From Pseudomonas allokribbensis (lineage in GTDB: Bacteria; Pseudomonadota; Gammaproteobacteria; Pseudomonadales; Pseudomonadaceae): a stretch of DNA of 64,000 bases. The stretch covers positions 3,729,001 to 3,793,000 of the forward strand of contig NZ_CP062252.1 of the NCBI RefSeq assembly GCF_014863605.1, in the 5' to 3' direction. Positions 53,820 through 60,454 of the stretch are shown piece after piece. The number at the start of each line of letters is the position of its first letter. Positions within the stretch are counted from its first letter, which is position 1. Made by a program: the position numbers and the translations under genes. The notes beneath the pieces are model-generated. The model had not been told where the DNA came from and did no database searches. It saw nothing but the letters and a program-made list of their open reading frames with translations.

Positions 53820-55155
53820 TTGAGGTAGCTTCGTAAACGATCTCACCGAGGACATCGCCAATCTTAGATCCCGTATTACCTGCTACAGAAGCTGTCGCGC
53901 CGCTGATGACGAGGACGCAAATAACGCCGCCGATGCCTCGTGTTTTTAGTGCAACACCTGCGCAATACTCCATTGTGAGCGGTGCGGTATATGTGGTTGC
54001 CGCGACAGTTGTTCCAACGTTACCTGCCAGTTTGCTGCCTTCGATGAATTTAACCTTCTGGCATTCTTGATCAGTGCCGGTACGGCACACTTCGTTGATT
54101 CGTAGAGTTGCCGCCCCTGTTGCTAAACCAATTCCGACGTAACCTCCGATTTGCATGAACTTTGCCGCCCGCGCAACGCCAACGATGTTGGACGCATATC
54201 CCGGCAACTGAGTGGGGCCTCCCGCTTTATCCCAACGGTGAATGGTTCTTCGAGTCGACAAACCCAGTGCTCTCTTGAGCTTGGGGTGATCGGCAATTCC
54301 GGTTCCCTTGCGTACCAGCGACCCAAGGCCACTATCAAGCTTCGTCAAGATACGTTTGCGCTGTGCAAAAAAATCCGGCGAGCGAAGATGCCCGTACTGC
54401 CGATAGTGCTGCTGGTGCAGTTGTTCCATATCCTGCAAAGCTTTTTTCAGCCCATCCAGATGCTGCCCGATCATATAAGAGGCAACCCCCAGTGACCCCG
54501 CCGACACCTCCAGAAACGGCTCAATGACTTCGTGATGCTCAACCATGAACGAAGCCTCTTCATCCGAGAGATCTTTCAACGCCTCGTTCACCTTCTCCGC
54601 AGCGGCCATCATCTGTGCTTCTTCCCGCCGGCACATGTAGTTGCGAGAGTCGCTGAACAAGACCATTTGCCCAGGCTTGACCTGCGCACCGAGATGTCGA
54701 TTGAGTGAGCGGAATTCGCGACGCAGTGAGTCGCCGGGCCTGATTTCGTACAACTCCCGTTCAAGCGCTTCGAGCGTCATGGGTTTCTGAACGATGTGAA
54801 AACCCGATTCAGCGGGTTGCGGCAAGGTGTAGGCGTGTTCCTCCACCAAGTGTTGTGCGGGAGGTGGCTCGGGTTTGTGTTTGAAGGCGTTCCAGGAGGC
54901 GCCGCCGCTGTCTGTAGCCGTGCGCGGTTTCACCAGTGCCCACTCACCGTTACGCACAGCATCGATGAGTTTTCGCTCATTCGCGCCTTGCATGTAGTTC
55001 GAACGATGCAGGCCCATGGCGTTTAACAGGTCGTCGAATCCGGGCAGCTCGTCCGGGCGATTCAATGCCTGTCGGAAGTCTTCCATAGCTTGGTAGGAAT
55101 CGAGGATTTGGTCGCGCTGGCCATGGAGTTCGCTTCGCGGGATGAGTCTGGTCAC
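53812..55155 (-). CDS. Putative membrane-active toxin (T6SS-effector-like)
   Basis: A 447-residue protein with no signal peptide. Regions: an N-terminal helical part (residues 1-75), a linker, a LysM-like segment (YEIRPGDSLRREFRSLN; QVKPGQMVLFSD, about 140-180), a helical middle (MMAAAEKVNEALKDLSDEE), and a C-terminal third rich in Gly, Ala, Thr and Val with several hydrophobic stretches (YVGIGLATGAATL; VICVLVISGATASVAG). LysM-like plus Gly-rich membrane segments occur in type VI secretion effectors that permeabilise membranes. Two paralogous membrane proteins follow, the first overlapping by eight bases. No VgrG, Hcp or PAAR gene is nearby. The exact family is not known to me. Confidence 0.6.
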   Translation of the reverse strand: MTRLIPRSELHGQRDQILDSYQAMEDFRQALNRPDELPGFDDLLNAMGLHRSNYMQGANERKLIDAVRNGEWALVKPRTATDSGGASWNAFKHKPEPPPAQHLVEEHAYTLPQPAESGFHIVQKPMTLEALERELYEIRPGDSLRREFRSLNRHLGAQVKPGQMVLFSDSRNYMCRREEAQMMAAAEKVNEALKDLSDEEASFMVEHHEVIEPFLEVSAGSLGVASYMIGQHLDGLKKALQDMEQLHQQHYRQYGHLRSPDFFAQRKRILTKLDSGLGSLVRKGTGIADHPKLKRALGLSTRRTIHRWDKAGGPTQLPGYASNIVGVARAAKFMQIGGYVGIGLATGAATLRINEVCRTGTDQECQKVKFIEGSKLAGNVGTTVAATTYTAPLTMEYCAGVALKTRGIGGVICVLVISGATASVAGNTGSKIGDVLGEIVYEATSND

Positions 55156-55257
55156 GTCCGTGTCCCGTTCTGAAAACGGGGGACTTTGGCGAACGGACTC
55201 AGGTTTGAATGCAGGATGGATCGGTGTTCGTTGTAGGGGAAATCCGGATTTCTAAAC

Positions 55258-55307
55258 AAAGGGGACCGATATATTTTCTGGAAATAGATCAGCCCTTCTT
55301 TTTCCCC
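55258..55307. repeat. Island hairpin repeat, copy A (degenerate)
   Basis: AAAGGGGACCGATATATTTT, CTGG, then AAATAGATCAGCCC and a displaced CTTTTTCCCC. It is a decayed member of a four-copy family (others at 57973, 58135 and 59801). It sits upstream of both the toxin gene (minus) and the membrane protein at 55425 (plus), in a 269-base gap with no other gene. Confidence 0.7.
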
Positions 55308-55424
55308 TGCCTCTCTAGTCTCCAGTGGTTGAATTACCGGTAGTTGCCAGGACGGCTATGCTTTCGCCTTCCTCGGCCGAAAACTCGTCAGCCGATGCAG
55401 TTATAGGAAGCAATGGAGTGCGGG

Positions 55425-55898
55425 ATGAAAATCATCGCTTTTGTAGCTATCTATCTCGCAGGCGGAGTTGCCCTGTTTCCCTTCCTCGACCTATTGCGTC
55501 CGGTGGGTATTTCTCTCGACCATTTCTATTCGGAATTTTTCCTGAACTCCGGCGTTGACGTGGCACAACGGCTAAGCCTGAGCTTCATCTACGCAAGCGC
55601 GTTTCATATGGTGTGGTCTGCCTTGTTTTCTGAATCCGCAAAAAGCTGGGTGTACACGACCAACGTCATAGACCTCTACTATCTCGCCTTACGGTGTTTG
55701 AGTGCTTTTTGCATCAGCCTGATGAGCCTCGGACTGGTTGGGAAAAGCACACATAAAGCGCCCTATACGGACTTTCATCAGTATTTTACTTTTCTGGTTA
55801 TCTGCATGCTCGCGGGCGCTTGGGCGTGGGAGCTCAAGCACTTTTTGATAGCCGTCATTTATTACGCCGCAAGAAAAATCAAGGGAACGACTGAATGA
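55425..55898 (+). CDS. Multi-pass membrane protein, unrecognised
   Basis: A 157-residue hydrophobic protein with about four membrane segments (IIAFVAIYLAGGVALFPFL; a weaker one near SFIYASAFHMVW; ALRCLSAFCISLMSLGLV; FTFLVICMLAGAWAWELKHF, abbreviated) and a short basic tail. GGAG lies six bases before the ATG at 55425; an ATG at 55413 is an alternative. I recognise no family. It is divergent from the toxin gene and could be an orphan immunity protein or an unrelated cargo gene of the island. Confidence 0.55.
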   Translation: MKIIAFVAIYLAGGVALFPFLDLLRPVGISLDHFYSEFFLNSGVDVAQRLSLSFIYASAFHMVWSALFSESAKSWVYTTNVIDLYYLALRCLSAFCISLMSLGLVGKSTHKAPYTDFHQYFTFLVICMLAGAWAWELKHFLIAVIYYAARKIKGTTE

Positions 55899-56088
55899 AA
55901 GAGCGCCGACTTGGTTTCAGACAGGGAAAATGGCTTTGTTTTTTCACCTGTTTAACCACCCCAAAAATCCCCGTTTAAAAGACACCGCCCGTTACGTCCT
56001 CAAGGCTACAACGCCTTGCGTCATTGCCTACGACTACGCCAGAATCCGCCGGCTTGTGCGTCTAGGGTGCGGGTCTTATCGTTTCCGG

Positions 56089-56312
56089 GTCACTGAAAAA
56101 CAGTGATCGGGTTTGGTAGCCCGCAGCGCTGACGCATCGCGTCACCTCATGCAGTTGCATTTATGCGACTGGATTTATGGTGGCCATGCTCAGGGCTTCT
56201 TCGGAAGCGCCGGTTCCAGTGCTCCGGTCTACCAACCTGCGTATGGTCGCCACCCCCTCGTTTGGTAGCGAGAGTGGTTGACTCCAATTCAATCAGTACT
56301 GGAGTTACATCA
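56089..56312 (+). promoter_or_regulatory. Long structured-looking leader of the DUF6124 gene
   Basis: The gap 55899-56312 holds no supported gene, but its second half is rich in pairing: TCACTG-AAAAA-CAGTGA at 56089-56105; a UUCG tetraloop hairpin GCTTC-TTCG-GAAGC near 56194-56207; CCGG/CCGG arms just after; and GGTGGC near 56178 with GCCACC near 56248. GTTTGGTAGC occurs twice (56111-56120 and 56260-56269) on either side of CTACCAAC (56229-56236), which can pair with either copy but not both. That layout suggests a switching RNA leader or a bound operator. Confidence 0.45.
56193..56220. repeat. Copy 1 of a 28-base dispersed element with UUCG hairpin
   Basis: The run starting GCTTCTTCGGAAGCGCCGG and ending TTCCAGT recurs with one visible change at 58070-58096, upstream of the SIR2 gene. 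In both it includes a GCTTC-TTCG-(G/A)AAGC hairpin. This copy lies in the DUF6124 leader. Confidence 0.6.
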
Positions 56313-56675
56313 ATGATCAAACCAACACCCAACCCACCAGAAACCGATCCGGTTTCACCCTACAAATTCCCCGACTCCCGAACCCTCAACGAAGCCGCCG
56401 AACGCGCCCTCGACCACTACCTCACCCCACAACAGCGCATCATGGGCAGCCACACCAAACACGACCCCATGTTCCTGGCCAACCCCGCCTACAACAGCGA
56501 ATCCCTCCTCGCCAACGCCAGCGAATCCCTCGGCTCCGCCAGCGAAATGCTCAGCAACTTCGCCGCGATCCTGGAACCCGCCCACCGTAAGACAGCGCTG
56601 GGTATTGCTCAGGTGGTTATGGTTGCGGGGTTGGCAGTGAATCAGGCGTTGGATCATGTTGAGGTGAATACGTAA
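56313..56675 (+). CDS. DUF6124 family protein
   Basis: A 120-residue acidic, helical protein of the DUF6124 family common in Pseudomonas: opening MIKPTPNPPETDPVSPYKF, in part, then LNEAAERALDHYL and the helical ending ALGIAQVVMVAGLAVNQALDH. No enzyme motif is seen. GGAG lies eight bases before the ATG. The gene is preceded by a long pairing-rich leader and followed by a strong bidirectional hairpin. Such genes are often multi-copy in fluorescent pseudomonads and of unknown function. Confidence 0.82.
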   Translation: MIKPTPNPPETDPVSPYKFPDSRTLNEAAERALDHYLTPQQRIMGSHTKHDPMFLANPAYNSESLLANASESLGSASEMLSNFAAILEPAHRKTALGIAQVVMVAGLAVNQALDHVEVNT

Positions 56676-56712
56676 GCTGCTGATTGCTGTCGCTCAATAG
56701 CCGGAAAGAAAA

Positions 56713-56750
56713 TGGCCGAGGTTGTCAGGTGTGACTGACAGCCTCGGCCA
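56713..56750. terminator. Bidirectional terminator hairpin
   Basis: TGGCCGAGGTTGTCAG, a six-base loop, then CTGACAGCCTCGGCCA pairs over 16 bases with one G-T. It lies between the convergent DUF6124 gene and the 89-residue gene at 56762-57031. On the minus strand it is followed by TTTTCTTTCC, giving a good T-rich tail. Confidence 0.85.
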
Positions 56751-56761
56751 AATGAGCATTT

Positions 56762-57031
56762 CTATTTTTTGCGGCACATCTCGACGTCATCCTGAGTCTT
56801 CAAGTCTGTGTCGATTCCCAAGCGATACTTGCAGTAATCAATAATCCACCCCCGCTCCTCTGCTGTCAGGCGCTCTACATTCCTGATCTCTCCATCGTTG
56901 GCGTGGATGTTGTAGAACTTCATCTGAATCGTGGGGTACTTTTTGATGAAGGCAATCGTCTCGACGCCCCCATTTCGAGGGTTCAGAGGGGGCTGATTTA
57001 CTCTCAGAACAAATGTCATCCCCTTTTCCAC
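56762..57031 (-). CDS. Small hypothetical protein
   Basis: An 89-residue protein, mixed alpha/beta (TFVLRVNQPPLNPRNGG; IQMKFYNIHANDGEIRNV; LTAEERGWIIDYCKYRLGI). There is no signal peptide or membrane helix and I recognise no family. The first ATG at 57031 or the one at 57019 could start it. It is divergent from the gene at 57176 and convergent with DUF6124. The ending DDVEMCRKK is charged. Coding status is supported by the terminator just after its stop and by a coherent sequence. Confidence 0.55.
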   Translation of the reverse strand: MEKGMTFVLRVNQPPLNPRNGGVETIAFIKKYPTIQMKFYNIHANDGEIRNVERLTAEERGWIIDYCKYRLGIDTDLKTQDDVEMCRKK

Positions 57032-57044
57032 TACTTCAAGCTAC

Positions 57045-57061
57045 GTGCACTGATAGTGCAC
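57045..57061. promoter_or_regulatory. Candidate operator in a divergent island promoter
   Basis: GTGCAC-TGATA-GTGCAC is a 17-base dyad made of two palindromic hexamers, in the 144-base gap between the divergent genes at 56762-57031 and 57176. The spacing fits a dimeric DNA-binding protein, but no regulator gene is adjacent. Confidence 0.3.
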
Positions 57062-57175
57062 CTAAAAAAATCTCCACCCTCCTACTTTTTAGTCTTTACT
57101 GCCTATCAACTATAAATCGCACTTTTCGGCAATCTCTATTGTTCTACTCGCTCAGACGTCAAAGAGGCTCTCACG

Positions 57176-57949
57176 ATGAGTACATGTGTCGATCATGGAC
57201 AGTATAACGGGCCATCGTGTCCGTCTTGCGCACCTCAAGGCCAAATCCTGCGTGTCGTCAAGCTGCCAGAATATATGGAAGGGGCTATTGGGGCCGCACT
57301 GACTGCTTACAATCTTCCGGCTGCCTTGCGCGTTCGAGTGCTCGGCACGGTGGCTCCGCCAAGCGCCCACCCATCCATACTTGAACGCGGCCTGGTTCCC
57401 AAAAGCAAGATTGTGTCGCCCCCGACTGGACTGACGCCAAAGATTGCCGAATTCGTGAAAGATGCTGCGCGACGTGTTTACCTCGGTGGATTCGTGAGTT
57501 CTACGGTGTACTCAAACATGCAAATGCAATCCACGCTTAATCCTGACTGGGCCAAATTGGTGAAGAACGCCCGTTTCCAGTATGCGTTTTTGTTCGTTCC
57601 ATCATTTAAAATACTGCGCACTCCTCTCGTCGCTATTGTTCCTGAGAATTTGTATATCAAGAATTTCATGAAGGACGATTTCTCGATCGTCAAAATTTTT
57701 GCCAAACGGTATTTTGGCTTTCAAAACAAGGTGCAAATTCCTGGAGCAGTGAAGAGTGTGGAGGGCTTTGAGCTTGCGCCAAAATACTTTGTCGCATCTA
57801 CGCACTTTAGCCCAACGACAATCATGTCCGAAGCTATGCGTGGGCAGGCCTTAAATCCCATACGCTTCCTACGCGGACTGACCTTCGCCGGGATCGGCCC
57901 TGTCTTGATATACAGAGAATACTCGAGGCGCACAGAGGAAACGGAGTAG
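57176..57949 (+). CDS. Unrecognised protein with N-terminal zinc-knuckle-like motif
   Basis: A 257-residue protein. Residues 4-18 hold C-x2-H-x7-C-x2-C (STCVDHGQYNGPSCPSC), a likely zinc site. The rest is mixed alpha/beta, with a region of aliphatic and aromatic residues (FQYAFLFVPSF; PLVAIVPENLYIKNFM) and a basic mid-part. AGAGG lies eight bases before the ATG. It is followed by two hairpin repeats and the SIR2 gene. I recognise no family; a role in island defence or conflict is only suggested by position. Confidence 0.6.
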   Translation: MSTCVDHGQYNGPSCPSCAPQGQILRVVKLPEYMEGAIGAALTAYNLPAALRVRVLGTVAPPSAHPSILERGLVPKSKIVSPPTGLTPKIAEFVKDAARRVYLGGFVSSTVYSNMQMQSTLNPDWAKLVKNARFQYAFLFVPSFKILRTPLVAIVPENLYIKNFMKDDFSIVKIFAKRYFGFQNKVQIPGAVKSVEGFELAPKYFVASTHFSPTTIMSEAMRGQALNPIRFLRGLTFAGIGPVLIYREYSRRTEETE

Positions 57950-57972
57950 AAGCCACAAGCTCAACAGCATTC

Positions 57973-58019
57973 AAAGGGAACGTATATATTTCCTGAAAAT
58001 ATACCCGCTCCCTTTTTTT
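57973..58019. repeat. Island hairpin repeat, copy B
   Basis: AAAGGGAACGTATATATTT, CCTG, then an imperfect inverted arm AAAATATACCCGCTCCCTTT followed by T bases. It directly follows the gene at 57176-57949 and could act as its terminator. Confidence 0.75.
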
Positions 58020-58022
58020 GCA

Positions 58023-58063
58023 CTGGCTCGACTGGAGACTTTGCTAAACCAACCGAAAACTGA
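58023..58063 (+). pseudogene. Remnant of the hxcV (gspI) 3' end
   Basis: About 41 bases that align with hxcV bases 52842-52880 (CTGGCTCG-x-CTGGAGAC-x-TTGCT, then CCGAAAA) with few changes and one indel, and encode LARLETLL like the C-terminus of HxcV. The rest of the gene is absent. It indicates that the hxcV end has been duplicated across the first 5 kb of the island. Confidence 0.75.
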
Positions 58064-58069
58064 CTCAGA

Positions 58070-58096
58070 GCTTCTTCGAAAGCGCCGGTTCCAGTC
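58070..58096. repeat. Copy 2 of the UUCG-hairpin element
   Basis: GCTTCTTCGAAAGCGCCGG then TTCCAGT, matching 56193-56220 apart from one base. Here it lies just after the hxcV remnant and before hairpin copy C, about 120 bases ahead of the SIR2 gene. Confidence 0.6.
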
Positions 58097-58134
58097 CCCT
58101 TTGCTTGTTCAGTTAAGCAAACAAAGGAGCAAAC

Positions 58135-58179
58135 AAAGGGGACTGATTTATTTTTTGGAAATAAATCAGTCCCCTTTTT
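58135..58179. repeat. Island hairpin repeat, copy C (perfect)
   Basis: AAAGGGGACTGATTTATTT (58135-58153), a five-base loop, then an exact inverted arm to 58177 followed by more T. This is the best-preserved member of the family. Just before it, GCAAACAAAGGA is tandemly repeated, and AGTCCCCTTTGCTTG (58093-58107) offers an alternative pairing partner. Confidence 0.85.
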
Positions 58180-58214
58180 CAGACCAATATGAATTTGCTC
58201 AAAGGATTACCCAT

Positions 58215-59735
58215 ATGGACATCGAAGCAGAACTCAGCTCCGTTTTTTCCCAAAGATCATCCGGACCATTTTTGTTTTTGGGGTCCGGCTTCTCCCGGCG
58301 ATACATAGGACTTGAGGATTGGGAAGGGTTGCTCAGTCGATTTTGTTTGACCGGAAAACCCTACGCTTACTACAAAAGCAGTGCTAATAATGACACGCCT
58401 AAATCGGCTCAGCTAATAGCTGATGATTTTCACGACTTGTGGTGGAGTCATGACGACTATGGCAAAAAGAGAGAAGACTCGGCAAATCTAATTAACGATA
58501 GAACTTCACCACTCCGGCTAGAAATATGTGACTACCTACAGCACAAACACCTCGCTGAAATCTCCCCGGCCATATTAGAAGAAATCAATGCTCTGAAAGA
58601 GTGCGACGTCGATGGGATAATCACCACGAATTGGGATATGTTTACTGAGAGCCTATTTCCAGACCACACCGTATACATTGGACAAAAAGAGCTTTTGTTT
58701 TCCAACACCATGAACATTGGAGAAATCTATAAAGTCCATGGTTGCTGCAGCACACCGGAATCTCTGGTATTGACGGACTCCGACTACCACGACTACAACA
58801 ATCGCAATGCGTATCTAGCCTCAAAATTAATCACTATATTTGTAGAGCACCCAGTTGTTTTTATAGGCTACTCGATCTCCGACACAAACATCAGAGAACT
58901 TCTAAAATCTATTTCTCTATGTATTGGCAGGGAAAATATTGACAAACTTAGAGACAATTTAATTTTCATTGATAGAAATGAGCCTCTTGGCGGGCCAACA
59001 ATTGAAACTTCCTACCTTCAATTTGACTCCATTCAGATACCAGTCAAGGTTGTTAAAACAAAAAATTATACTCCCGTTTACGATGCCATTGCACAATTCG
59101 AACGCAAACTGCCAGCCCGGGTATTAAGATTTTGCAAAGAACGCGTTTACGAAATTGTCAAAGGGCAGAATCCCGACAAAAAAATTGCTGTCGTCGATTA
59201 CGACCAAGTCCAAGACAAGAACGACATTGAGATTGTATTTGGACTTGGCGTTATAGGAAAGGTGGGTGAAACCGGCTACAAAGGGATTTCCATCGGAGAT
59301 ATTTTTGAAGACCTCATTTCAAACAACAAGAATTTTGACGCCAGAAAACTAGTTGATACAACCTTATCTCTACTTCCGAGCCAAACAAAATTTGTTCCCG
59401 TGTTTAAATATCTGAGAATGCTTGGCATTAATTCTAAAGCCGACTATGACAAATCAGGGCTAAAACTTGATCGACTCGCAAATCGAAAAGCAGAAGATTT
59501 CGCAACCGCAAGCGCACTCCAAACTGCGAGATACTCTAAAACACCTTTTGCGGAATTCCTTGCAACAGCAACAGAGTCTGAAATAGTTAGCATGACCCCA
59601 CTGCTACCGCTCGCAGACCAAAAAATTCTAGGAGAATACCTTCACGCTAACTATGACCATCTAATCAGCTGCAACAACAGATACCATTTTCGTCGATTGA
59701 TGGCATATTACGACTGGAAGCGTTATGGATTTTAA
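58215..59735 (+). CDS. SIR2-domain defence-type protein
   Basis: A 506-residue protein with an N-terminal SIR2 domain: GSGFS at residues 23-27, TTNWD at 137-141 (Asn139, Asp141), His175 in KVHG and FIGYSISD at 216-223, all expected NAD-handling positions. The C-terminal 250 residues match nothing I can name. SIR2 proteins of this kind are NAD-depleting effectors in phage defence (as in DSR, ThsA and SIR2-pAgo systems). The ATG at 58215 has AAAGGA eight bases upstream; a longer frame from 58041 would translate the hxcV scrap and repeats. The gene is AT-rich compared with neighbours, a sign of transfer. No Argonaute or other partner lies beside it. Confidence 0.85.
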   Translation: MDIEAELSSVFSQRSSGPFLFLGSGFSRRYIGLEDWEGLLSRFCLTGKPYAYYKSSANNDTPKSAQLIADDFHDLWWSHDDYGKKREDSANLINDRTSPLRLEICDYLQHKHLAEISPAILEEINALKECDVDGIITTNWDMFTESLFPDHTVYIGQKELLFSNTMNIGEIYKVHGCCSTPESLVLTDSDYHDYNNRNAYLASKLITIFVEHPVVFIGYSISDTNIRELLKSISLCIGRENIDKLRDNLIFIDRNEPLGGPTIETSYLQFDSIQIPVKVVKTKNYTPVYDAIAQFERKLPARVLRFCKERVYEIVKGQNPDKKIAVVDYDQVQDKNDIEIVFGLGVIGKVGETGYKGISIGDIFEDLISNNKNFDARKLVDTTLSLLPSQTKFVPVFKYLRMLGINSKADYDKSGLKLDRLANRKAEDFATASALQTARYSKTPFAEFLATATESEIVSMTPLLPLADQKILGEYLHANYDHLISCNNRYHFRRLMAYYDWKRYGF

Positions 59736-59800
59736 GAAACTCAAAGGTACTTTACACGAATGGATTTAATCCGGCCTGCGTGAGCCGAGGAATGCGTAAC

Positions 59801-59843
59801 AAAGGGAACTGATCTATTTTCTCGAAATAATCAGTCCCCTTTT
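59801..59843. repeat. Island hairpin repeat, copy D
   Basis: AAAGGGAACTGATCTATTT, TCTCG, then AAATAATCAGTCCCCTTTT. It lies 65 bases after the SIR2 stop and may serve as a terminator. The 210-base gap around it holds no gene. Confidence 0.75.
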
Positions 59844-59945
59844 CACTTTTGACGATACGAGCGTACTAACGCGTGGATAGATGATCTGAGGTATGCAACT
59901 TGCTCGGAAAAGGCAGTCTTCGCTGAGGAGTTGCGCCTGATGTAT

Positions 59946-60248
59946 CTAGGCCGCGATAGCAAACCGTATCTCGAATTGCACGGGCCGCGGCGTCTTCTGC
60001 TGCATCACCACAGCTCTTGGTGATACACGATCGCTATGGGCGACGTCGCGCACGCGAAGCTTGATTAAGTCGCAAGCCCGAAGCTTGCTGTCGATGGACA
60101 AATTGAAGAGTCCGAGATCACGGGTTCGTTCTGCTATTTGAAGCCTTACCCGGATAGCCCAGATATCTCTCAATTTGAGTGGAGCTTTCTGACCGACCAG
60201 TTTTCCTTTGTTCCAGGGCTGATCGCTGCGGGCAGCGATGATGTTCAT
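59946..60248 (-). pseudogene. Truncated site-specific (tyrosine) integrase, N-terminal fragment
   Basis: A 100-residue frame whose first roughly 93 residues read as the start of the small phage-type integrase common in Pseudomonas: PWNKGKLVGQKAPLKLRDIW, LQIAERTRDLGLFNLSIDSKLR and RACDLIKLRVRDV, ending near KTPRPVQFEI. The frame then breaks into RFAIAA and a stop. The catalytic core (RHRY residues beyond the first Arg) is missing and is not found in the next 100 bases. It is a dead relic that shows past mobile-element activity in the island. Confidence 0.78.
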
Positions 60249-60393
60249 GACATGTGCTCCACGTATAGAATGACAAGGATGGCTAACCAGAGTGAAGGTC
60301 GTTAGTCGGCCAGAAGAGAAGGGAGGAACTCGGCCTCAGTTCCCTGTTCAGAGAAAATTCCCCAATATGCTCAAAAAAGCCAATGGCTATTTA

Positions 60394-60421
60394 TTGACAT
60401 AAGAAATAATGATGCTTAGCT
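60394..60421 (+). promoter_or_regulatory. Possible promoter of the TIGR04141-like gene
   Basis: TTGACA at 60394-60399 is a full -35 match. The best -10 at workable spacing is TTAGCT (60416-60421), which is weak. The region is AT-rich, and the start codon lies about 34 bases further on. Confidence 0.3.
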
Positions 60422-60454
60422 GTGAGTAATACGTGATTAACCCGAGGGAGCGCC

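Noticed and set aside
57478-57933. Minus-strand open frames inside the 257-residue island gene
   Set aside because: Short, no signals, and opposite a longer coherent frame with a good ribosome-binding site.
58041-58214. An in-frame N-terminal extension of the SIR2 protein
   Set aside because: It would translate the hxcV scrap, the UUCG element and the hairpin repeat; the ATG at 58215 has a good ribosome-binding site and begins at the normal domain edge.
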